A stretch of DNA of 64,000 bases from Planctomycetota bacterium (GTDB lineage: Bacteria; Planctomycetota; UBA11346), in contig BJHQ01000002.1 in assembly GCA_014193115.1 (NCBI GenBank), positions 72,815 to 136,814 of the forward strand, read 5' to 3'. Below the pieces are notes generated by a model that saw only the letters and a program-made list of their open reading frames with translations, was not told where the DNA came from and did not search any database. Made by a program: the position numbers and the translations under genes. This document shows, one piece after another, positions 1-8,287 of this stretch (its first letter is position 1; each line of letters begins with the position of its first letter).

Positions 1-1035
1 GGCTCCGGCTACGCGGCGGGTTCACGCTGGATCAATACCTCCACCAACAAGGAATTCGTCTGCCTAGATGCATCCAGTACCGCGGCGGTGTGGAAGGAAA
101 CCACCAACACAGGTCTTTTGATTGCGGGGAATGATCTCAGCGACCTGGCAAGTCCTTCGACGGCGCGGACCAACCTCGGCCTGGGCGGCGCAGCAGTGCT
201 GAACGTCGGCACGGCAGCCAGCACGGTCGCTGCCGGCGATGACAGCAGAATCACCGGAGCCGCCCAGAAATCAGCAAATCTCGGCGATTTGGCGAGCGCT
301 TCGACGGCGCGAACCAATCTCGGCCTGGGCAATGTCGAAAATACTGCGGTATCGACCTGGGCCGGCAGTACGAACCTGACCACGCTGGGAACGATCACGG
401 CCGGAACCTGGCAAGGTACGGCGGTCGCGGTGGCCAACGGCGGCACTGGCGCCACCGATGCGGCGACGGCGCGCAGCAACCTCGGCTTGGGCCAGGTCGC
501 CAATCTGAAAGTGAACCTTGGCGCGACGACGAATCCCGCAGCGACTGATGATGCCGGCTCCGGCTACGCGGCGGGTTCACGCTGGATCAATACCTCCACC
601 AACAAGGAATTCGTCTGCCTAGATGCATCCAGTACCGCGGCGGTGTGGAAGGAAACCACCAACACAGGTCTTTTGATTGCGGCGAATGATCTCAGCGATC
701 TGGCGAGTGCTTCGACGGCGCGGACCAACCTTGGCCTGGGCGGCGCAGCAGTGCTGAACGTCGGTACAGCAGCCAGCACGGTCGCTGCCGGCGATGACGG
801 CCGGATCACCGGAGCCGCCCAGAAATCGGCAAATCTCAGCGATCTGGCAAACGCTTCGACGGCGCGAACCAATCTCGGCCTGGGCAATGTCGAAAATACT
901 GCGGTATCGACCTGGGCCGGCAGTACGAACCTGACCACGCTGGGATCGATCACGGCCGGAACCTGGCAAGGTACGGCGGTCGCGGTGGCCAACGGCGGCA
1001 CTGGCGCCACCGATGCGGCGACGGCGCGGGCCAAT
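1..1035 (+). repeat. 555-bp in-frame tandem repeat within the fibre gene
   Basis: The sequence starting at base 1 (GGCTCCGGCTACGCGGCGGG) recurs at base 556 with only scattered substitutions. The second copy follows the first until about 1035, where the gene diverges. The unit is 555 bp (185 codons), so copy-number change keeps the frame. The first copy is already in progress at the window edge, so more units may lie upstream. Confidence 0.9.
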
Positions 1036-4014
1036 CTTGGTACCTTCGGCGGATCCGGAACCATCAATACAATTCCGCGATTCACGGGAACAGCGACCTT
1101 CGGTGATTCTGGTGTTACTGATGATGGCACGACGGTCTCAGTCACCCGGAATACGGCCTCATCGTCGTCAATCACCGGAGGATTGGTGGTTGCTGGAGGA
1201 GTAGGCATCGGCGGAAGTTTGTACAGCGCTGGAACCGCTAATAATTTTGGTAGCAGTTCGACGATCACGACGACCGGGTCTGGCATCAATAGTGTTGCGG
1301 CTATTCGCGGCCTTTCATCGAGCGGCGCAAACGAGACGTCTACGTCGGTCTATGGTCGAAGCAACAACACCGCCAATGGAGGGCAAGCTATCGGAATCGT
1401 AGGGCACGCGCTCGCGTCTGGCGGTGATGGGACCTCTATCGCTGTATACGGAATAGCCGATCGGGCTGCAGGCGGGGGAGTTGGATTAAGCCGCGTCATC
1501 GCCGGGAAATTCACCGCGACCACTGCGGCAACTGTGGCCGGAAAAATCAGTTACGGCATTCTGTCAGACGCCACTGCAACTGGCGGTTCGAACGCTTCGA
1601 CGGTCTATGGCGGATCCTTTACGGCAGCAGGAGCGGGAACCAGCCCGACCGCCTATGGACTGTACGCCACCGCCAGCGGGGCCGTGGCGAATTATGCCGG
1701 CTATTTCGGGCCTGGTCTTGTTGCCATCAGCGATACTACCGCATCGACCAGTGGATCGACCGGCGCTCTATCCGTCGCCGGGGGATCCGGAATAGCCGGA
1801 GCGCTCATGGTCGGGACTTTGCCGACAACCGGGGGGTTCAATATCACCAATCTGAAATCCCGGATCCACAACGGCAATGCGACCGGGACGGTTCTACAGC
1901 TTTCCATCAATAATCGGCCATTGATCGATTGGTCTTACGACGGGACCTACGCGACAACCCAATGGCAGAACTCCGCAGGCAGTCAGGTGTTACGTCAATA
2001 CGTTAATGTTCCAGGCGGGACCATGACCTGGGAGCGGTATTCCGGTGGTAATTCGAGCCGAGCCCTGCGCATGGACCTTTCGGGGATGACTCTGGAGCTT
2101 GGAGCGGACTCAGCGGCGGCAACAACCGGCGGATTGGGTGCCAGCACGGTCAACACGGTTGTGAAGGCGACGACGGCGGCGACATCAACCACCATCGGTG
2201 CTTTGACCGTTGCCGGCGGCACTGGCATCGCCGGTGACCTATACACCGGCAACCTGATCCACCGCTCCACTGCAAGCGGCCTCACCGCCAGCACCACCCA
2301 GACCCAGGGCCAGATGCCACTGACCAAGGAGATCAATCAGATCTCCGTCTGCGCCAACGCCAATGACACCGTCACCTTGCCGTCCGCGGTCTCTGGTGAA
2401 CGGATCACCGTGATCAATAATGGGGCACAAACACTCAGAATTTTCCCAGCCTCTGGCGATGCGATCAATGGCGGTGCGGTCGATGCGGCAACTACTTTGG
2501 CCAGTGGAACATCGGCCGTCTTCAATTCTTATGACGGCACCAACTGGATCAGCTTCGGCAACGCTTCTGGCCTGACCGGCAGCGCCGCCAATACCCAGAT
2601 CGCTTTCGGTAATGGTACCAATACGCTGACAAGCAGTACGAATTTCCAGTATTATCCTGACTTGACCACCGGCGGTCTGCTGATCTTCAATAACCAGGAA
2701 TCGACCACCACATCCAATGGTTGCATGTCCATCGCGGGTGGATTCGCGACCTTGAAGCGCATCAATGCAGGAGGTGCGATCAAGAGTTGGGAGACGACGG
2801 CTTCGACCAGCACGACGACCGGGGCGTTGATCTCGGCTGGAGGTCTTGGCGTTTCTGGCGCCGGCTTCTTCGGCGGAGAAGTCAGCGCGACCTCGGCCTA
2901 TCGTTTCCTGGGGACTGACGCGGTCGTCGTGGGAAATCTCGCTGCGACTTCAGGGGCGGTTGCTGTCGCAGTTGGCGGAGGTTCGACCGCAGCCAGGGCG
3001 CCGTCAGCCACGGCAATCGCCGCCATCGCCGTGGGCGGCTCGGAATCTGGCACCAACGGTGCCAAGGCGTCGGGCCTGAGTTCAATCGCCATCGGTGGCG
3101 CAAACGGCGCCGTGAACGGCGCCTCGGCCACCGGGCTGCATGCGATCGCCATGGGAAAAGCCTCGACGGCCCCAGCAGAAGCGTCGATCGCCATCGGGTC
3201 AGCGCTCAGCAATGGACTTGGCGCAACGATCGGCAATGCGAGTTATATTGGATCCATCGCCATCGGTGGGGGCTCGGGCGCGGTGCGCGGTGCGCTGGCG
3301 AACAACGATGGCTGCATTGCTATCGGCGGCGTCGATGGCGATTTCCAGGCTGGTGCGTTGGCGAGCGGTCGGTTCGCCATTGCCCTTGGCAGCCTCACCA
3401 CAGCTTCGGCAAGGGCCGGTGTGGCACTTGGCAGTGGCGCAGTGGCTTCCGGTGGTAATTTCAATATTGCCATTGGGAATATCGCCTCGGCAACTGGCAA
3501 TGGAGGGAACGGCGGTTCCATCGCCATCGGACGCGCGGCTTCTGCTGCACATGATAATGGTATCGCGGTCGGTACGGCCGCCGCCACGACCAAAGCCAAC
3601 CAGATCGTGCTCGGGAACGCGACCATCCACACTGAGGTCAAGATCCCGACGACGACAGCCTCCACCAGCACAACCACCGGTGCGCTGGTGGTTTCCGGCG
3701 GCATTGGCGTCGCCGGGGCGATCGCGTCTGGTGGTGCCCGTTATGCCAAGGTTAATTCTATCGTGTCAGCAGCTGGGGTCACGACTCTCGATGGCACCGA
3801 TCATGTCGTCGTGGTCACCGGAACCTCAACCCATAACGTCACCCTGCCGGCGTGCGCCACCGGCCGGGTACTGCTGCTGAAAAACCGTTCCACAGGCGAT
3901 CTGACCGTGACCCCAAACGGCAGTAATACGATCGATGGCGGGGCCTCAATCACCCTCACCGCCAACCAGGCCCAGACCCTGGTCGGCAATGGAACCGACT
4001 GGTGTGCGTTCTGA
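1..4014 (+). CDS. Repeat-rich tail-fibre/adhesin-like surface protein, 5' end outside window
   Basis: The frame is open from base 1, so the true start lies upstream; at least 1337 residues are visible. The protein is Gly/Ala/Thr/Ser-rich and built of repeats. The first kilobase holds a 185-residue repeat containing NLGLGNVENTAVSTWAG. Five or so copies of a TASTSTTTGAL-type motif followed by a GG-rich turn come next. Around residues 990-1210 there is a run of SIAIGG/AIAVGG-like motifs like those of YadA-type trimeric adhesin heads. The C-terminus (TLDGTDHVVVVTG to GNGTDWCAF) resembles the ends of phage tail-fibre proteins. Such proteins usually form trimeric beta-structured fibres for attachment. 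No membrane anchor or YadA barrel is visible, so how it is held at the cell surface is unknown. No phage structural genes follow, so a host adhesin is favoured over a prophage fibre. Confidence 0.75.
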   Translation, partial: GSGYAAGSRWINTSTNKEFVCLDASSTAAVWKETTNTGLLIAGNDLSDLASPSTARTNLGLGGAAVLNVGTAASTVAAGDDSRITGAAQKSANLGDLASASTARTNLGLGNVENTAVSTWAGSTNLTTLGTITAGTWQGTAVAVANGGTGATDAATARSNLGLGQVANLKVNLGATTNPAATDDAGSGYAAGSRWINTSTNKEFVCLDASSTAAVWKETTNTGLLIAANDLSDLASASTARTNLGLGGAAVLNVGTAASTVAAGDDGRITGAAQKSANLSDLANASTARTNLGLGNVENTAVSTWAGSTNLTTLGSITAGTWQGTAVAVANGGTGATDAATARANLGTFGGSGTINTIPRFTGTATFGDSGVTDDGTTVSVTRNTASSSSITGGLVVAGGVGIGGSLYSAGTANNFGSSSTITTTGSGINSVAAIRGLSSSGANETSTSVYGRSNNTANGGQAIGIVGHALASGGDGTSIAVYGIADRAAGGGVGLSRVIAGKFTATTAATVAGKISYGILSDATATGGSNASTVYGGSFTAAGAGTSPTAYGLYATASGAVANYAGYFGPGLVAISDTTASTSGSTGALSVAGGSGIAGALMVGTLPTTGGFNITNLKSRIHNGNATGTVLQLSINNRPLIDWSYDGTYATTQWQNSAGSQVLRQYVNVPGGTMTWERYSGGNSSRALRMDLSGMTLELGADSAAATTGGLGASTVNTVVKATTAATSTTIGALTVAGGTGIAGDLYTGNLIHRSTASGLTASTTQTQGQMPLTKEINQISVCANANDTVTLPSAVSGERITVINNGAQTLRIFPASGDAINGGAVDAATTLASGTSAVFNSYDGTNWISFGNASGLTGSAANTQIAFGNGTNTLTSSTNFQYYPDLTTGGLLIFNNQESTTTSNGCMSIAGGFATLKRINAGGAIKSWETTASTSTTTGALISAGGLGVSGAGFFGGEVSATSAYRFLGTDAVVVGNLAATSGAVAVAVGGGSTAARAPSATAIAAIAVGGSESGTNGAKASGLSSIAIGGANGAVNGASATGLHAIAMGKASTAPAEASIAIGSALSNGLGATIGNASYIGSIAIGGGSGAVRGALANNDGCIAIGGVDGDFQAGALASGRFAIALGSLTTASARAGVALGSGAVASGGNFNIAIGNIASATGNGGNGGSIAIGRAASAAHDNGIAVGTAAATTKANQIVLGNATIHTEVKIPTTTASTSTTTGALVVSGGIGVAGAIASGGARYAKVNSIVSAAGVTTLDGTDHVVVVTGTSTHNVTLPACATGRVLLLKNRSTGDLTVTPNGSNTIDGGASITLTANQAQTLVGNGTDWCAF

Positions 4015-4075
4015 TTCCGTCCGTGGTTAGGCGACCCCTCCCGTTTGCTTCCCATGGCTCCAGGAAGGTCATTCC

Positions 4076-4234
4076 ATGAATCCCGTCACCGCCATGAGCA
4101 GGACCAGGGTGAACCAGCCTGCGTGCTTGCCCAACCGGTCCGCTGGAAGCGCCGCCTCCACGACGGGAACGATCCGTTGTTATGGCTCCGACGGAGCTGG
4201 TTTCGACCATTTGGAATGGGTGGTGGACCAATGA
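4076..4234 (+). CDS. Small ORF (52 aa), unknown function, coupled to the next gene
   Basis: ATG at 4076 follows a good Shine-Dalgarno (AGGAAGG, 4062-4068). The frame ends at 4232-4234, where the stop overlaps the ATG of the next gene (ATGA at 4231). The product starts MNPVTAMSRT and ends FDHLEWVVDQ. It has no signal peptide, membrane segment or family I recognise. It is too short for standard ORF cut-offs. The strong ribosome site plus the 4-base overlap suggest it is translated, either as a leader controlling translation of the downstream secreted protein or as a small protein in its own right. A chance ORF cannot be excluded without comparison to relatives. Confidence 0.5.
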   Translation: MNPVTAMSRTRVNQPACLPNRSAGSAASTTGTIRCYGSDGAGFDHLEWVVDQ

Positions 4235-5874
4235 TCCGTCACGTGGTTCGCCTCACTGGCTGCTGTTCCATGCTCACCTGGGCGATGACCGGGGAAATGC
4301 ATGCCCTGCCCGCAGATCTGATCGGCAGCGGTGGAGCCGAACCGCCAGCCGGCGCCTATCAGTTGCGGGCGGCTCAAATCGGCGGCATTAGCGGGGAAGC
4401 ATGGCATGTGGCTGGCGGCGCCGATGGTGCGGGTTTTCCAGGCCAGACGCGCGGGACTCCGGCGGATCCGGTGGTGAGCGTCGTGCCGACCAGCACTCCT
4501 GTTTTTCCTCTCAGAATCGATGAAGGAGGCTCATCGGTCCTGGTCGCCGTGACCCTCGGCGCCGTGCCTACCCGGGATGTGGTCATCCCGGTGACCAACC
4601 CCGATCCTGCTGAAGTCTCGATCTCGGTCTCTCAGCTGGTGTTCACGGTCTTCGATTGGAATGCTCCCCACCTGATCCTGATCACCGGCCTCGATGACGT
4701 GGTGGTCGATGGCGCCAAGGCGGCGAGCATCACGCTTGGTCCGATCACCGGCGCCAGCCAATACGCCGGGATGACCTTGGCGCCGATCACGGTGGTGAAC
4801 GAGGACAACGATGGCGGTGGTGGCATCCGGGCGGCTCCGACCGTGGCGCTGGTGCCGACCACCACGTTGACCGTGGGCAAGCTCGGCTCCGGTACGATAG
4901 TCTGCGACCAAGCAGCGGTCGGAGACTCCGATTCGGCGACGTTTTCTGGCGGCGGGCTGATCGCCTTGTTCCAGGCGGCTGATGCCGGAGATGTCCTGGA
5001 ATTCTTTGCGTCGGGTCCGATCGCTGTGTCGGGTTCGAACATCCTTCACCACGGAACCGCGATCGCCACCTGGTCGGGTGGAACCGGTGGAGTGCCCCTG
5101 GCGGCGGTGTTCACGAGCCATGCCGCGACTCCAGCTGCCGCCCAGGACCTGCTGCGCGCGATCCGCTACCGCTCTGTGGCCAGCGTCGCTCCCGCCGGTG
5201 CCCGGGCCCTGACCGTCCAGGTCACTGATGAAACGGGGAAAACTTCGCTACCGGCCAGTCGGAATATCGCCGTCAGCGACCAGCTTCCGGCTCTGGCCTT
5301 CGCAACCGGGTCGATCCGGATTCTGGCTGGTGCCCGATTCGACGGCGTCCTGGTCGCCAGTGATCCGGATGGCGAACCGTGCCAGGTACGAATCACGTCG
5401 GCGCCTGGGCAAGGCAGCATCCAGCTCGATCCAGCCACCGGAGCATTTTCCTATACGGCTTCGATTTCTTCCGAGGGTTCCGACCGATTCACCGCCATCG
5501 CCGAATCTGGAGGTCTGACCTCGGCGCCGTTGACCGTGCCGATCAGCATCACCGGAGCTTCCACCGTCCGCCGGGTGTGGATTGTCAGCGCCGCACCGGT
5601 CGAGGCGACCATCGGCGAGGAACTGACCTGGAGGGTCCGGGCAGCGCCCCAGGGATTCACCGGTCCACTCGCCCTGCGCTGGCAGGTGGCCGGAGCGCCC
5701 CCCGGCCTGCTGGTCCAACCCGACATTGATGGTGCCGTGATCCGCTGGACTCCGCCAACTGGTGCATCTCCGTTCACTGCCTTCACCATCCTAGTCGACG
5801 ATGCGACCAGCGGCAGCGCCGCATCACAGCGGGTGATCCTGCTCTGCCATCCGCGCCCACGAGGTGGATCATGA
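4231..5874 (+). CDS. Secreted protein with Calx-beta-like and cadherin-like domains
   Basis: The start at 4231 gives a 547-residue protein with an export signal (MIRHVVRLTGCCSMLTWAMT, then GEMHA). Longer upstream starts in this frame lie in sequence already used by the small ORF. After a spacer, residues about 80-190 look like a Calx-beta domain: a PVTNPDPAEVSIS strand, FDWNAPHLILITGLDD and a closing VVNEDND. A beta-domain of the kind seen in large surface proteins follows (about 200-340), then a cadherin/VCBS-like domain with ASDPDGE and FSYTAS (about 350-440), then another Ig-like segment to the end. The likely role is an extracellular or outer-surface adhesive or calcium-binding scaffold. 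It overlaps the small ORF upstream and the lipoprotein gene downstream by 4 bases each, so the three probably form one operon following the fibre gene. Confidence 0.7.
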   Translation: MIRHVVRLTGCCSMLTWAMTGEMHALPADLIGSGGAEPPAGAYQLRAAQIGGISGEAWHVAGGADGAGFPGQTRGTPADPVVSVVPTSTPVFPLRIDEGGSSVLVAVTLGAVPTRDVVIPVTNPDPAEVSISVSQLVFTVFDWNAPHLILITGLDDVVVDGAKAASITLGPITGASQYAGMTLAPITVVNEDNDGGGGIRAAPTVALVPTTTLTVGKLGSGTIVCDQAAVGDSDSATFSGGGLIALFQAADAGDVLEFFASGPIAVSGSNILHHGTAIATWSGGTGGVPLAAVFTSHAATPAAAQDLLRAIRYRSVASVAPAGARALTVQVTDETGKTSLPASRNIAVSDQLPALAFATGSIRILAGARFDGVLVASDPDGEPCQVRITSAPGQGSIQLDPATGAFSYTASISSEGSDRFTAIAESGGLTSAPLTVPISITGASTVRRVWIVSAAPVEATIGEELTWRVRAAPQGFTGPLALRWQVAGAPPGLLVQPDIDGAVIRWTPPTGASPFTAFTILVDDATSGSAASQRVILLCHPRPRGGS

Positions 5875-6686
5875 ACTTGCTCCGAAACCTGGCCTTGTTT
5901 TTCGGCGTGCTGCTGCTCAGCAGTTGCGGATCCGAGGCGGACATCAGCCTCTCGCTGCGTCGTGCCACCTGGTTGTCGATCGATCTGACCACCGGCAGAC
6001 CGACCCCGCTGGCAGCGGCACCGGATCTCCGTGATCCGGTGTGGCGGCGCAATAGGATGCTGCTTCGCGCCATCACCGTTCCGCCGGTCGCCGTCGCGGA
6101 TGATTCCTGGCGGGCTGCTGGTGAATCCAGTTTGGTTGATTCTGGTCCAAAATTCTTCATCGGCGTCTACGAGATGACCCAGCAGCAATGGCAGGTCATG
6201 GGCGGAGGCACGCCTTGGACGGCCGTGCCTGCGGGAACCCTGGCCGCTGGCGCGGACGGTCCTGACCTGCCGGCCTATGGTATCGACCGCAGCAGCGCTG
6301 AACGGATGTTGTCCGCGGCGCCGCAAGTCTTCGGCGGGTGGCACCTGCCGACGCCGGCCCAATGGGAAGCCGCTTGCCGAGCCGGATCGACTGGTCGTTT
6401 CGCCTGGGGTGATGCGCCGGATCCCGCTATCGCCGGCCGGTTCGCCCACGCCTCCGAAACCGCTGGCAGCATCGGTCGGCACCAGACTGTAGGCGGACTC
6501 ACTGCAAATCAGCTCGATTTATTCGATACGCACGGCAATATCGCCGAATTGGACGCGGCTGGCAACCTGCGCGGCGGATCCTGGGCCGATACGATTCCGG
6601 CCCTGCGTTGCGGCATTCGCGTCCCGATCGAGGCCGACTCGGCTCATGTCCTGGCTGGTGTGCGGGCGGTCTTCATCGTCCGCTGA
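5871..6686 (+). CDS. Lipoprotein with FGE-sulfatase (SUMF1/PvdO-like) domain
   Basis: The 271-residue product starts MNLLRNLALFFGVLLLSSCG, a lipoprotein signal peptide with lipobox LLSSC. The rest carries hallmarks of the FGE-sulfatase/PvdO fold: FFIGVYEMTQQQWQVMGG, WHLPTPAQWEAACRAG, FAWGD, FDTHGNIAEL and NLRGGSWAD. In most relatives the segment before the last motif reads GNVWEW; here it is GNIAEL, so it may not be a catalytic formylglycine-generating enzyme. Proteins of this fold in cell envelopes often act as binding or maturation modules. The ATG overlaps the stop of the Calx-beta gene (ATGA), so the two are probably translated together. It may assist assembly or anchoring of the neighbouring surface proteins; that link is inferred from position only. 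Confidence 0.75.
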   Translation: MNLLRNLALFFGVLLLSSCGSEADISLSLRRATWLSIDLTTGRPTPLAAAPDLRDPVWRRNRMLLRAITVPPVAVADDSWRAAGESSLVDSGPKFFIGVYEMTQQQWQVMGGGTPWTAVPAGTLAAGADGPDLPAYGIDRSSAERMLSAAPQVFGGWHLPTPAQWEAACRAGSTGRFAWGDAPDPAIAGRFAHASETAGSIGRHQTVGGLTANQLDLFDTHGNIAELDAAGNLRGGSWADTIPALRCGIRVPIEADSAHVLAGVRAVFIVR

Positions 6687-6720
6687 CATCGTCTGAGCTT
6701 GGCGTTATCCCGGTTGCGGA

Positions 6721-7863
6721 TCAACGCGGCCAGACGGCCAGCGCCTGGCGGCAATCGTTGACCGTCGGCACCAGGGCGAGGCGGAACCAGCCGGCGCCGC
6801 CATCTCCGAAGAATCCGCCCGGGCTGGCGATGATCCCGGCGTCGAGCAGCCGGGCGCAATAGGCGTCGCTGGACTCGTTGTTTCCTGGGACTTTCGCCCA
6901 CAGGTACAAGCCAGCGCCGGTGGGCAGCACCGCGATGCCCAGCTTGGCCAGGCCGGGCACCAGCACGTCGCGTTTGGCGGCGAAAGCGCGGCGGCGCTCG
7001 GCTGCGTGGTCGTCGTTGCTCCACGCGGCAGCGCCGGCGGCCTCGACGAAGGCCGGCGAGCCGACACCCATGTGCACCCGCCACGAACGATAGCCTGCAA
7101 TCAGGGCCGGATCGCCGGCGATGAAGCCAGTGCGGTAGCCAGTCAGGCCGCTGCGTTTCGAGCAGGAGTGGAAGACCAGCACGCCGCTGGTGGCGACTTC
7201 GAGCAGCGATGGCGGCGGCGATTCACCATCGAACCACAGATCCTGATAGCACTCGTCGCTGGCGAGCAAGATGCCGTGGCGCTTGGCGACGTCGGCTTGG
7301 CGGCGCAGGTAGTCGCGATCGACACAGGCTCCGGTGGGATTGTGCGGGTAATTGATCCAGGCGATGGCGGTGCGTTCGAGCACCTCCCGGGGCAGGCGGT
7401 CGAGCTCCAGCCGGAACTGGTAGGCAGCGTCGAGCACGACCGGATGGACCTGGCCGCCAGCGAACAGGGCGCCCGATTGGTAGACCGGATAGCCGGGCGT
7501 GCCGTAGACGACGAGATCACGGCCGCTGGCCGGATCGAGGAACGCCAGGGCGAGATGGAAGATGGCTTCCTTCGATCCGGCCGATGGCAGCACCTGGGTA
7601 GCGGGATCGACCGTGACCGCGAACCGGCGGCGCAGGTAGCCAGCCACGGCCGAGCGCAGAGCCGGAGTTCCGGCAACCGACGGATACTGGCTGATCGCCG
7701 GAACTGCTTCGCGAAGCGCCGCGATCAGGAACGGCGCCGTCGGCTCGACCGGATCTCCGGTTCCGAAATCGAACAACGGCCGGCCGGATTTCCTGACTTC
7801 GGCCTTGCGCGCTTCGAGCTGGGCCATCGGGTACGGTTTGAGCGCGCGGAGTGCAGGATTCAT
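6721..7863 (-). CDS. PLP-dependent class I/II aminotransferase, DapC-like
   Basis: The 380-residue length is typical of fold-type I aminotransferases. The start MNPALRALKPYPMAQLEARK closely resembles the N-terminus of proteobacterial succinyldiaminopimelate transaminases (DapC). Visible motifs are the GTGDPVEPT substrate loop, PSAGSKEAIFH, the INYPHNPTG cofactor segment, SDECYQDLW, and the Schiff-base lysine in SCSKRSGLTGYRTGF. The DapC reaction transfers an amino group from glutamate in lysine and peptidoglycan precursor synthesis; the enzyme would be cytoplasmic. LL-diaminopimelate or other amino-acid aminotransferase activity is an alternative, since specificity cannot be read reliably from motifs. 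It lies 30 bp downstream of acpS on the same strand and is probably co-transcribed. Confidence 0.8.
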   Translation of the reverse strand: MNPALRALKPYPMAQLEARKAEVRKSGRPLFDFGTGDPVEPTAPFLIAALREAVPAISQYPSVAGTPALRSAVAGYLRRRFAVTVDPATQVLPSAGSKEAIFHLALAFLDPASGRDLVVYGTPGYPVYQSGALFAGGQVHPVVLDAAYQFRLELDRLPREVLERTAIAWINYPHNPTGACVDRDYLRRQADVAKRHGILLASDECYQDLWFDGESPPPSLLEVATSGVLVFHSCSKRSGLTGYRTGFIAGDPALIAGYRSWRVHMGVGSPAFVEAAGAAAWSNDDHAAERRRAFAAKRDVLVPGLAKLGIAVLPTGAGLYLWAKVPGNNESSDAYCARLLDAGIIASPGGFFGDGGAGWFRLALVPTVNDCRQALAVWPR

Positions 7864-7893
7864 GGAGATCTGGATTCGATGTGAGGCGGACGT

Positions 7894-8271
7894 TTACGAT
7901 TCTAGGACCACGACGGCGACCGCGGTGCCGTCGCTATGGCTGATCGATGCATGCCACCGGTTTGCGCCCAGGCCGGCCGCGACCTGTGCAGCCTGGCCGG
8001 TCAGCTCCAGCACCGGGCGCAGCCCTCCGCCGGAGGGCAGGGCGATCTGGGTGAAGGTCACGCCCTGGGCCCAGCCGGTACCCAGGGCCTTCATCGCGGC
8101 TTCCTTCACCGCCCAGCGCGCTGCCAGCCGTTCGGCCGGATCGCGGGCATCAAGGCAGTAGGCGATCTCGGCCGCAGTATAGGCGCGTTCGAGGAACCGC
8201 TGGCCGTGACGGGAATAGACTCCAGCGATGCGGGCGACGCCGATGAGGTCGATGCCGAGGCCGAGGATCAT
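7894..8271 (-). CDS. acpS: Holo-[acyl-carrier-protein] synthase
   Basis: The 125-residue product starts MILGLGIDLIGVARIAGV, matching AcpS, and its length is the family norm. It moves the 4'-phosphopantetheine arm from CoA onto a serine of apo-acyl carrier protein, activating it for fatty-acid synthesis in the cytoplasm. The magnesium-binding aspartate of GIDL and the second motif RWAVKEAAMKALG are both present, as is the HASISHSDGTAVAVVV C-terminal strand. A longer ORF runs upstream but overlaps the propeller gene; the start at 8271 matches the family's N-terminus and leaves a 16-bp gap after that gene. It probably belongs to a minus-strand operon with the propeller gene before it and the aminotransferase after it. 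Confidence 0.93.
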   Translation of the reverse strand: MILGLGIDLIGVARIAGVYSRHGQRFLERAYTAAEIAYCLDARDPAERLAARWAVKEAAMKALGTGWAQGVTFTQIALPSGGGLRPVLELTGQAAQVAAGLGANRWHASISHSDGTAVAVVVLES

Positions 8272-8287
8272 TCCGAAGCTGTCAGGG

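Noticed and set aside
1..1035. CRISPR array
   Set aside because: The repeats are 555 bp and coding; the shorter repeats at 16332 and 58862 are clustered palindromes without regular spacers, and no cas gene is present.
564..1289. Minus-strand ORF of 241 codons with RPRLVRAVEA repeats
   Set aside because: Complement of the 555-bp fibre repeat; the fibre frame on the plus strand has clear protein homology and this one has none.
1..4014. Prophage based on the tail-fibre-like gene
   Set aside because: No capsid, portal, tail-tube, lysis or integrase genes follow; the next genes are envelope proteins.
7006..7884. Plus-strand ORF of 292 codons
   Set aside because: Shadow of the aminotransferase gene; GC-rich DNA leaves many antisense frames open.
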